A stretch of DNA of 64,000 nt from JAWHTC01 sp032586155 (GTDB lineage: Bacteria > Pseudomonadota > Alphaproteobacteria > Rhodobacterales > Rhodobacteraceae). A program made the translations under genes and the position numbers. The stretch lies in assembly GCF_032586155.1 (NCBI RefSeq), contig NZ_JAWHTC010000005.1, positions 422,170 through 486,169 on the forward strand. Reading direction: 5' to 3'. A model generated the notes under the pieces. It saw nothing but the letters and a program-made list of their open reading frames with translations, had not been told where the DNA came from and did not search any database. This document shows, piece by piece, positions 1 through 7,031 of the stretch. The first letter of the stretch is position 1. Each line of letters opens with the position of its first letter.

Positions 1-518
1 AATCAGTGTAATGTCCCCGATTGGAGATTGGATCACGTTGCCTGGAACCACGTCGCCGTGCAGCAGAGCGGCTATGCGCGAAGGTGCGGTCGCGCTGCTG
101 GGCGTCAGATTGCGCAATCGCTCGGTAACAGAAATATTCGGGCGCCGGTCGAGAATGTCGAGGCCCTGCGCAAGCAACGCCCGGCTATCGTATGGTGCAA
201 GGTCGAGGTCGGGTGGAGCAGGGTGTCGGTGCAGCCGAGCCAGAACCCGTCCAACCGGGGCAGGGTAGCTGCGCCAGGACGATCCGGCGACATGAGTGTA
301 GAGCACGACCGAGCCGAGCGGCGTTGCCAGCGTTTCGTGTAGCCGCGGTGCAAGGCCGGTGCCGGTCAGGTGGTTGAGAAGGCGAGCCTCGGCCGCGGGG
401 TCATTGGAAAAGAGCGGGTTGTCGGGCGTTGGGGAAAAAAGCTTGATCTCCAGGTCGTTGGCTGGGCTATCCCGGCCTCGACCAGCAATGCCGTTAACGT
501 TGCAGCGTCGTCGATCAT
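1..518 (-). pseudogene. Aminoglycoside/choline-kinase-like phosphotransferase remnant, partial at left edge
   Basis: Read on the minus strand, the frame ending at the left edge carries the APH-family catalytic motif LLHGDVVPGNVI followed by GDITLI. Upstream it has DLEIKLFSPTPDNPLF and NDPAAEARLL, typical of small-molecule kinases of the thiamine/choline/aminoglycoside kinase superfamily. The natural N-terminus (MIDDAATLTALLVEAGIA, ATG at 518) is in a different frame. It joins the rest near 455-470, with the ATP-binding glycine-rich stretch normally found between them missing. I infer a short deletion plus frameshift, so probably a pseudogene. The C-terminus lies outside the window. The substrate cannot be told. 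Confidence 0.6.
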
Positions 519-645
519 TTTCGAATCTTGAGGTATAGGGCTGCTTGCACCAGGATAGCGGCCCTTTCCAACGGCGGGATCCCATTCGAGGTACGCGAGC
601 AGGCAAAGGGTTTCAAACCGGCCGCCCGGCTGTGATTAGGCCGGA

Positions 646-1332
646 TCAGAGCGGTTCGCGTAGGGCGTTGATGTCTGCCGCCAGCACGGGCACGACACCG
701 TCCAGAACCAGAAGAAGCTGGCCGTTGATGTTCTGCGCCTCGGTCACGTGGGCGTAGTGTTCAACCGGTGTCGAGCCAAGCAAAGATCCATTGGCATGGT
801 TTTCAACCTCGATGGAATAAACTCCGCTCGGTAGAAGATTGCCATTGCTGTCGGTTCCGGCCCATTGGATATCGCCGCCTGAGGTGCCGATCTCGTTACG
901 GCTGACTTCGGCGCCGGTTTGGTCGCGCACGACAAGCCAGCTTTCGTCGGCCAAGAGTGCGGGCAATGGGGACAGAGTCAGCGGGATGCCGTCGAAATGG
1001 ACCGGGGCGGAGCTTCGCGCTTCCATACCGACCCAGCCCGCAAGCTCGCTTATCCCGGACTGCGACATCTGGGCGATCATGGCGTTCAACAGGTCGTTGG
1101 TCAGGACCTGCTGTTCGACCGACGAGAAGGTAGCAAGCTGCACGGCGTAATCTGAACTGTCGATCGGGTTAAGCGGGTCCTGATTGGTCATCTGGGCCGT
1201 TAGCATTTCGAGGAAGGTCTGAAAATCTGAGCTGATTACCTGATTGGAGGAGCTGCGGGCATTTTCTGCGGCGACGTTCTGGGCGGCGGCGCCGGCCGTC
1301 GCCGATGCGATAGATTGGACTGAGTCAACCAT
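646..1332 (-). CDS. flgD: Flagellar basal-body rod modification (hook cap) protein FlgD
   Basis: FlgD caps the growing hook and directs polymerisation of the hook protein FlgE. The 228-residue product has the conserved N-terminal block DFQTFLEMLTAQMTNQDPLNP followed by SSDYAVQLATFSSVEQQ, the FlgD signature, and a C-terminal FLN/tudor-like part with DSNGNLLPSG. I start at the ATG at 1332 (MVDSVQSI) rather than seven codons upstream because family members begin close to this point. fliK lies 30 bases upstream in the same orientation, so the two are probably cotranscribed; hook cap and hook-length ruler are a common pair. The gene looks intact. Confidence 0.93.
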   Translation of the reverse strand: MVDSVQSIASATAGAAAQNVAAENARSSSNQVISSDFQTFLEMLTAQMTNQDPLNPIDSSDYAVQLATFSSVEQQVLTNDLLNAMIAQMSQSGISELAGWVGMEARSSAPVHFDGIPLTLSPLPALLADESWLVVRDQTGAEVSRNEIGTSGGDIQWAGTDSNGNLLPSGVYSIEVENHANGSLLGSTPVEHYAHVTEAQNINGQLLLVLDGVVPVLAADINALREPL

Positions 1333-1362
1333 GGGTGGGGCCTTTCGTTTCAATCCGGGAGG

Positions 1363-3312
1363 TCAGAGGCGCAGATCGAGTCCCTCGGACACGGACAAGG
1401 TGGTGTGGTCGAGCCCTTCGTCAGTTTCTGCGTCGACGGTAGTCGGGTTTCCGGGGTGATCATCGCCGTGCTCTGCCTCCGGGTTCGTGTTGCTGTGGTC
1501 CGAAGAGCCGAAGGTGAACTGGATTTTTTCAAAGCCGATGTCGCGGAACTCGCGCTCGAGAAGGGCAATGTGACGGCGCAAAAGGTCGAGTGTTTCACCG
1601 CGCTCGGCCAGGATGGTGACGGTGATTGCGGTGTCGGATTGCAAGAGTGACAGGTTGACCCGCCCGAGTTCTTCGGGGTTGAGGCGAAGTTCGATCGGTT
1701 GCCCGTTCGGATGCGGTATTGCAGTTACGATCTGCTGGGCGATTTGCACGGCCAACGGGGCTTTGGCCGGTGTGGCAGGTGAAAAAAGGGTCGGTCCGAC
1801 GGAATGAACGGCTTCGGTTGCGGCAAGCTCGGGTGATAGCGCGGTCTTGGGGATTGCCGCGACATGGTCGCGCCCAGGCTGTTCATTGAGACCCGGCATC
1901 AGGATTTGAACAGGGGTGCCCATGGTGGCAACCGTGAAGGTTGGCGTAACCTGATGTGGTGAAGGGGGGCCGGGCAAGGCGGTGGATTGAAGTCCGGATC
2001 GAATGGGTGTCGATCGCGGGACCACTGGCAGGGAGGGATCATCGAAACTGGGTGGAACTGGTTCGAAATTGTGGCCTGGCGCGACGACGGTTGCAGCAGG
2101 TGCAAGGCGCTGCCGATCCGGCTTGGCTCGCATGCCGGGTGAATGGTGTAGGTCCGGCATTAGTGGAAAGGCCGTGTTGGGACGTGAGCCGGTGGGCGGG
2201 GAGGGCGCAGGAACGTTTGTTTTGCTCACCTCAAGGTCGAGATTGGCGCTGGACCGGGGCGCGGCAGTTTGGTGGGTGTTGGGAAACGGATTCGGGCTGT
2301 TGGGCGCGCCGGACTTGGTGACGTGTGCTGTGGAAGCTGGGGCCTCTGAAAACATAAGGGTCAGCGCGCGTCCACCAGATGTCAGCGGCGGACTGACGGG
2401 ATTATTGGGGCCTGGACGTGCACTGCGTCCATCGTTGGACGGTGTTGGACTTGGCGGTGCGTGCTCAATTCGAGTTTGCGTGCGGTTATCAACCGCTTCG
2501 GTTGTGGTGCCATCGCCGCGGGGTGGCGTCGTTGGGCCCGAAAACAATGCAAAAACCGAAAAACCGGCATCAGGTCCGCTGTCATTGCTAGGTACGGAAG
2601 GTGGAGACGGAACGTTGGTTACGCCGGTGGCCATTTCGACGGGCGTGAAGGCAGGGGTGACGTCGTTTGCCGTGGCATGATGTGGGCGGCCATCGACCAC
2701 GGTTTCCGGCACGGTGCGAATTGCGGTGTGATCGGTGACGAAGCGATCTATCGATATGTCGGCATCTGTCCTGGTCTGTGCGTGAATTGTGTCCTCATCC
2801 GCAGCGCCGATGTCGACCGGGGCGGTGGGAATGGTTGAGAATGCACCCGCCCAGTCGTGAAGTGGCCCTGCAGTCGGCGTAGTGGTTGGCGCGCGCTGCG
2901 GCAGTTCGGACGTTGAAGGCATCACATCGGTGCCGTCGGACTGAGAACCATAAATCAGCCGGGTCATGATTTCGGAAAGTGCGCTCGCATCCGCATTGGC
3001 ATCAGACAACGCGTTGGCGATGTCGGGCGGAAGTGCGGCCAAGAACTCGGCAAATGCAAGGGGATTGGAGCGCATATCTTGAGCTGTGGCCATGTTGATT
3101 TGGCCGTCCGATCCGGTGGCGGGCCTAGTCGCGAGCAAGTCGAAAACTCTTGAAAATGCTTGATGAGAAAATGTCCCGCCACGCGAGGCGTCGACCAAGG
3201 AGGCCTCGGCCGTGTCATGGCTTGCGGCTGTGGGCCAATTGGCGCCGTCTGCCAGCCCTGATACGGGTGTGATGGTACGATCAAGCGAAAAGAGCGGGGG
3301 GGCAGTTTCCAT
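1363..3312 (-). CDS. fliK: Flagellar hook-length control protein FliK
   Basis: This is a long, Pro/Ser/Thr-rich, poorly conserved protein (about 649 residues) with a folded C-terminal Flg_hook domain. The domain is recognisable from IELRLNPEELGRVNLSL, then AERGETLDLLRRH and LEREFRDIGFEKIQF. FliK is secreted during hook assembly, measures hook length and triggers the export specificity switch. An upstream in-frame start exists at 3480 but would overlap the divergent rod-binding gene. The ATG at 3312 (METAPPLFSLDR) leaves a normal divergent intergenic region. N-terminal low complexity is usual for FliK. No lesion seen. Confidence 0.88.
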   Translation of the reverse strand: METAPPLFSLDRTITPVSGLADGANWPTAASHDTAEASLVDASRGGTFSHQAFSRVFDLLATRPATGSDGQINMATAQDMRSNPLAFAEFLAALPPDIANALSDANADASALSEIMTRLIYGSQSDGTDVMPSTSELPQRAPTTTPTAGPLHDWAGAFSTIPTAPVDIGAADEDTIHAQTRTDADISIDRFVTDHTAIRTVPETVVDGRPHHATANDVTPAFTPVEMATGVTNVPSPPSVPSNDSGPDAGFSVFALFSGPTTPPRGDGTTTEAVDNRTQTRIEHAPPSPTPSNDGRSARPGPNNPVSPPLTSGGRALTLMFSEAPASTAHVTKSGAPNSPNPFPNTHQTAAPRSSANLDLEVSKTNVPAPSPPTGSRPNTAFPLMPDLHHSPGMRAKPDRQRLAPAATVVAPGHNFEPVPPSFDDPSLPVVPRSTPIRSGLQSTALPGPPSPHQVTPTFTVATMGTPVQILMPGLNEQPGRDHVAAIPKTALSPELAATEAVHSVGPTLFSPATPAKAPLAVQIAQQIVTAIPHPNGQPIELRLNPEELGRVNLSLLQSDTAITVTILAERGETLDLLRRHIALLEREFRDIGFEKIQFTFGSSDHSNTNPEAEHGDDHPGNPTTVDAETDEGLDHTTLSVSEGLDLRL

Positions 3313-3358
3313 TTCGGCCTCAGGAGTTCTTCCGGTGGCCTCAATCTCTCTGAACTTG

Positions 3359-3374
3359 GTTAGAGAATCTTTAC
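3359..3374 (-). promoter_or_regulatory. Candidate CtrA-like box between fliK and the rod-binding gene
   Basis: On the minus strand the sequence reads GTAA-N7-CTAAC, two mismatches from the CtrA consensus TTAA-N7-TTAAC. It sits in the divergent intergenic region 47 bases upstream of the fliK start. CtrA is a known flagellar regulator in Rhodobacterales. A similar, better site lies upstream of flgE. The match is short, so this is a suggestion only. Confidence 0.3.
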
Positions 3375-3422
3375 CCGTATCTGCGCAAAAAAGGGAAAGT
3401 CCCAAGAATTGGAGGCAATCCT

Positions 3423-3731
3423 GTGACCGAATTTTCACCTTTGCCACCTCTGGGTGGTGCTGACAAGGTGGCGACTCCACCCGCTAAGTCCACCCAGAAG
3501 GATCGTGCCCTGCGTCACGCTGCCCAGCAGATGGAGGCGAGTTTCCTAGCGGAAATGATGAAGGCTGCCGGGCTGGGCAAGGCGCGTGGGGCGTTTGGCG
3601 GCGGAGCCGGGGAAGAGCAGTTTGCTTCGTTCCTGCGACAGGCCCAGGCCGAGGAAATGGTCAAGGCAGGCGGTATCGGGTTGGCCGAGTCGCTGTATCA
3701 AGCCCTGAAGGAGAAAGAAAATGCGTTCTGA
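3423..3731 (+). CDS. FlgJ-type rod-binding protein (rod-binding domain only)
   Basis: A 102-residue protein matching the N-terminal rod-binding domain of FlgJ: ALRHAAQQMEASFLAEMMKAAG, then FASFLRQAQAEEMVKAGGIGLAE. It helps assemble the proximal rod. The muramidase domain found in enteric FlgJ is absent, as is usual in alphaproteobacteria, where a separate lytic transglycosylase does the cutting. The stop overlaps the start of the next gene by 11 bases, indicating translational coupling with the FlgN-like chaperone. Divergent from fliK. Confidence 0.87.
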   Translation: MTEFSPLPPLGGADKVATPPAKSTQKDRALRHAAQQMEASFLAEMMKAAGLGKARGAFGGGAGEEQFASFLRQAQAEEMVKAGGIGLAESLYQALKEKENAF

Positions 3732-4080
3732 GTTTTCCCAACTGACGATCGAAGCACCGGACAAGCTGCTTGACCGGGAACGGCAGGCGCTTTTGGAGGG
3801 GGATCTGGAGCATCTGGTCACCCAGCTGGAGGAAAAAGAGGCGCTAATCGAGCGACTGAATGAATGCGAGGACGCCGGGGGTGAGCCGCTGAATGCGCTG
3901 CAGGTTAAGGTTCTGCGTAATCAGGCGCTGTTGGACAGCGCGTTGCAGGGGATCCGCAGCGTAGCCAGCCGGATGAGCGCATTGCATCGGATCCGGCGAT
4001 CGTTGGACACCTATGACGAAAGTGGACGCAAGACCACGATTGAAAGTCTGGCCGAGCCTAAGGTCGAGAAACGTGCTTGA
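3721..4080 (+). CDS. FlgN-like flagellar export chaperone
   Basis: A 119-residue acidic, mostly helical protein (LLDRERQALLEGDLEHL, LEEKEALIERL, SALQGIRSVASRM) with the length and helix pattern of FlgN-type chaperones, which escort the hook-filament junction proteins FlgK and FlgL to the export apparatus. The position, overlapping the rod-binding gene, supports this. Sequence similarity in this family is low, so the name rests on size, predicted structure and context. Confidence 0.65.
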   Translation: MRSEFSQLTIEAPDKLLDRERQALLEGDLEHLVTQLEEKEALIERLNECEDAGGEPLNALQVKVLRNQALLDSALQGIRSVASRMSALHRIRRSLDTYDESGRKTTIESLAEPKVEKRA

Positions 4081-4414
4081 TTGATGGGCGATGGGTTAGG
4101 GGGTGCCCCTTCTTTGCCGGGGGGAGCCGTTTATCTTGACCCGCATATGTCGGGGTGCAGGGATGGCACAGGACAAAGCGCGAAATGTGGGCAAAATGGA
4201 TCAAATACCGGTTAGTTTGACCTGTGAATTTAGCACTTCGTTAGGACATGTCCGCCAAGAGTGAGCCTGCATCCGGAAAACCTGGGTGGCGTGGCAACGG
4301 GGCGATCCGGGGCTGCACTTGTCAGAACGACTTTGGATCCGTCCGGAGAGTGGGCGGGATGTGCAACGGGTGCAAAGCGCCCAATGACCAAAGGAATATC
4401 AAATCATAGCGATC
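4081..4414 (+). other. Decayed region before fliP; possible fliN remnant
   Basis: No intact gene. A short frame opens at ATG 4163 and reads MDQIPVSLTCEF from an internal methionine before a stop at about 4262. This resembles the start of a FliN/SpoA-type C-ring protein (hydrophobic IPV-x-L pattern). The stretch just before the first fliP codon reads QIIAIMVTC, which fits the end of the first FliP membrane helix, but a TGA in frame cuts it off upstream. The sequence looks like fused leftovers of the 3' part of one flagellar gene and the 5' part of fliP after deletion. Confidence 0.4.
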
Positions 4415-4975
4415 ATGGTGACCTGTTTTCCGTTCATCGTAACTGTGCTGTCGATCCTGCGTCAGGCGATCGGGTTGCAGCAGTCACCGCCAAACATGTT
4501 GATTGTGAGTTTGGCGCTGTTCCTTACATATTACGTGATGGAGCCGGTGTTTTTGGTCGCGTGGGAACAAGGCGTGGCGCCAATGCTGGCCGAGCAGATT
4601 GGGGTCGACGAAGCGTTCCTGCGCATTGTCGAGCCCTTCCGCACCTTCATGGCATTGCGGTTGGATCCGGAGACATTTGCATCGATGGCAGCTCTGCGTC
4701 CGGATGTGACCGAGCTGACCCCGAGCCCGGAGGCGCCCCTTTCGGTTTTGGTGCCAAGTTTCCTATTGTCTGAGATAGCCCGCGCGTTTCAGATTGGGTT
4801 CCTGGTCTTTCTGCCCTTCTTGATCATCGACCTTGTTGTGGCAGCGATCCTGATGTCGATGGGAATGATGATGGTTCCTCCGGCCATTGTGTCATTGCCA
4901 TTCAAACTGTCGTTTTTCGTGATTGCCGATGGTTGGAGTCTGATCGCAAGTAACCTGGTGCGCAGCTATTTTTAG
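4415..4975 (+). pseudogene. fliP: Flagellar export gate protein FliP, N-terminally truncated
   Basis: FliP forms the core of the flagellar type III export gate with FliQ and FliR. The 186 residues from ATG 4415 match FliP from the second membrane segment onward: SILRQAIGLQQSPPN, ALFLTYYVMEPVF, LVPSFLLSEIARAFQIGFL and SMGMMMVPPAIVSLPFK are signature blocks. Normal FliP is about 245 residues with a signal peptide and an extra N-terminal helix. Both are missing and the upstream frame is closed by TGA. Either the gene is broken or a very short form is used; I favour broken. Confidence 0.7.
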
Positions 4976-4979
4976 CGGG

Positions 4980-7031
4980 CTATCGTCGACCCTCGCGCAG
5001 CCAAGCGCCAACTAAAAGACCTGCCGACAAGAAAAGGGCCAGCCATTCAGGAAGAAGGGCCGTTTGTGAAATGCCGGTGGTTTCGAACGCGCCACGTGGG
5101 GTAAGGCCAAGCCAACCCCGACCGGAGGCAGGGCGTCCGGCGCGCACATGGCGAAGCGTTGGGATGCCGTCATGCAATGACGCCGTGCCTCCGCGCGATG
5201 GGGCAATCACCGGCGCAAGGACCGCATCTGAGGCCACGGTTTCCACAAACTCGCGCGGGGCCGCGGGCCCAAGGCCAATCACAGCCTGTTTGTCGTCATT
5301 GGCAAGCCGGTAGAGGCCGATTTCCGCGCCGTCGTACAGTACCTCAAATTGACCGGGTTCGACCTCCTTAAGTGGCAGCTCAGCGGTTTCGCCCGAAGGC
5401 GTGGTGACAGTTACATTGCCAACCTCTTGCGACAGGCTTCGACGGATGATGCGCAGGGTCTGGCCGGTTGGTTCGGCCCAGAGCGCCTCTTCCTCGAGCT
5501 CGGGTTCCTTCATCATCCAGTGAGCCAGTCTGCGCAGCAGTTCGAGTTGTGGACCGCCACCCTCGTAGCCGCGGCTCCAAAGCCAGGCGTGATCCGAGGC
5601 CAGTAGCGCCACGCGACCCTCGCCGACCCGGTTCAACACCAGAAGAGGTGTGCCCTCATGGCCGGACATCACCACATCACCAGTGTCAGGCGTGACCTCG
5701 ATCTGGCGCATCCAGCGGCCCCAGTCCGCGTCCTCTTCATTCGAGCGCAGACCGGCAGTGACCGGGTGGCGTTCGCCCAAGTCGGTGACGGTTGGAAGGA
5801 AGCCCTGTTCGATCACCCGGGCGGTGGGATTGGCCGGGATGATGTCGCCCAGCGGTGTGCGATATAGGCTGTCGGCAGAGGCGAAATCTGGACCGGCGGC
5901 AATCAGGATGGCGCCGCCCGTCTCGGCATAAGCCTTGACGTTGTCGAGATAAAGCGACGGCAGGATGCCGCGCCGCTTGTAACGGTCAAAAACAATCAGG
6001 TCGAAATCGTTGACCTTTTCCAGGAACAGTTCGCGGGTAGGGAAAGCAATGAGCGACAGTTCACTGACCGGGACACCGTCCTGTTTCTCAGGCGGGCGCA
6101 GAATGGTGAAATGCACGAGGTCGACGGAACTGTCGGATTTCAGCAGGTTGCGCCATGTGCGCCCGCCCGGGTGCGGTTCGCCCGAGACCAGCAGAACCCG
6201 CAACCGGTCGCGCACGCCGTTGATCTGAACCAGCGCGGTGTTATTGCGGGTGGTCAGTTCTCCATCGGCTTCCGGCACGCTGAATTGCAGGATGTTGCGC
6301 CCGCCATGGGGCAGGGTCACGGGCAGCTCTACCGGTTTGCCGACCGGGATGTGGAACATCATCGGTTCAGCGCCGTCGACAGCGATTTCGAGTGGAGTCT
6401 GATCAAGGCCTTCGGGTACGTTGCCCTGATCATCGATCCGAAGGGTGAGTACAAACTCCTCGCCCAGAATGGCATACGAGGGCGCGTTTTCGACGATCAG
6501 CCGGCGGTCCCAATCGCTGGGCTTACCGGTCATCAGAAGGTGCAGGGGCGCAGGCAGCTCGGGCGCGTTTTCGATGTCATGCACGCGCCCGTCCGAGATC
6601 AGGAACAGGCCGGAGATGCGCCCACGCGGCTCGTTCGCAAGCGCGTCTGAGAGGGCCGTCATGGCGCGGGTGCCGGTATCACCGGCGCCATCGGGCAGGT
6701 CGATGCGGCGCAGTTCGGTATCGGGCAGGTCGGTTATTCGGGTGGCGAGGTTGGCCGCTGCCTGTTCAGTAGTGGCGCTGCGGTCGGCCAGACCTTGGCT
6801 GGCGCTTTGATCGACGATCATGATGGCGATATCGGGCAGGGTCGCGCGGTCTTCGCGTTGCCAGACTGGACCGGATAGTGTCAACAGGATCACGAGGGCC
6901 GCTAGCCCGCGCAGCGCCCAGCCGGAGAGGCCGCGCCAGAAGGCGAACGCCGTGCCGAGCAGGGCTAACGCAATCAGGGCGCCAAGTACGGGTGAGGGCA
7001 GAAGGGGATCGAACAGGAGTGTCGAACTCAT
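4980..7031 (-). CDS. Large membrane protein with GATase1-like domain, last gene of the MoxR module
   Basis: A 683-residue protein with two N-terminal membrane helices (PVLGALIALALLGTAFAFW; GLAALVILLTLSG), then a vWA-like region (IAIMIVDQSASQG), a central glutamine-amidotransferase-fold segment (GGAILIAAGPDF) and a C-terminal helix (LLPEWLALFLSAGLLVGAWL). This layout is standard for the membrane proteins found downstream of MoxR and DUF58 genes, related to BatA/BatB. The enzymatic function is unknown. Its start overlaps the previous gene's stop by four bases, so it is part of the operon running from 11663 downward. Confidence 0.8.
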   Translation of the reverse strand: MSSTLLFDPLLPSPVLGALIALALLGTAFAFWRGLSGWALRGLAALVILLTLSGPVWQREDRATLPDIAIMIVDQSASQGLADRSATTEQAAANLATRITDLPDTELRRIDLPDGAGDTGTRAMTALSDALANEPRGRISGLFLISDGRVHDIENAPELPAPLHLLMTGKPSDWDRRLIVENAPSYAILGEEFVLTLRIDDQGNVPEGLDQTPLEIAVDGAEPMMFHIPVGKPVELPVTLPHGGRNILQFSVPEADGELTTRNNTALVQINGVRDRLRVLLVSGEPHPGGRTWRNLLKSDSSVDLVHFTILRPPEKQDGVPVSELSLIAFPTRELFLEKVNDFDLIVFDRYKRRGILPSLYLDNVKAYAETGGAILIAAGPDFASADSLYRTPLGDIIPANPTARVIEQGFLPTVTDLGERHPVTAGLRSNEEDADWGRWMRQIEVTPDTGDVVMSGHEGTPLLVLNRVGEGRVALLASDHAWLWSRGYEGGGPQLELLRRLAHWMMKEPELEEEALWAEPTGQTLRIIRRSLSQEVGNVTVTTPSGETAELPLKEVEPGQFEVLYDGAEIGLYRLANDDKQAVIGLGPAAPREFVETVASDAVLAPVIAPSRGGTASLHDGIPTLRHVRAGRPASGRGWLGLTPRGAFETTGISQTALLPEWLALFLSAGLLVGAWLREGRR

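Noticed and set aside
1956..2838. Plus-strand frames of 121-225 codons inside fliK
   Set aside because: Glycine/arginine-rich shadows of the Pro/Ser/Thr-rich fliK strand; no motif.
4261..4773. 170-codon frame overlapping fliP in another phase
   Set aside because: Cysteine/glycine/arginine-rich shadow; its first 50 codons may include decayed flagellar sequence but it is not a gene.
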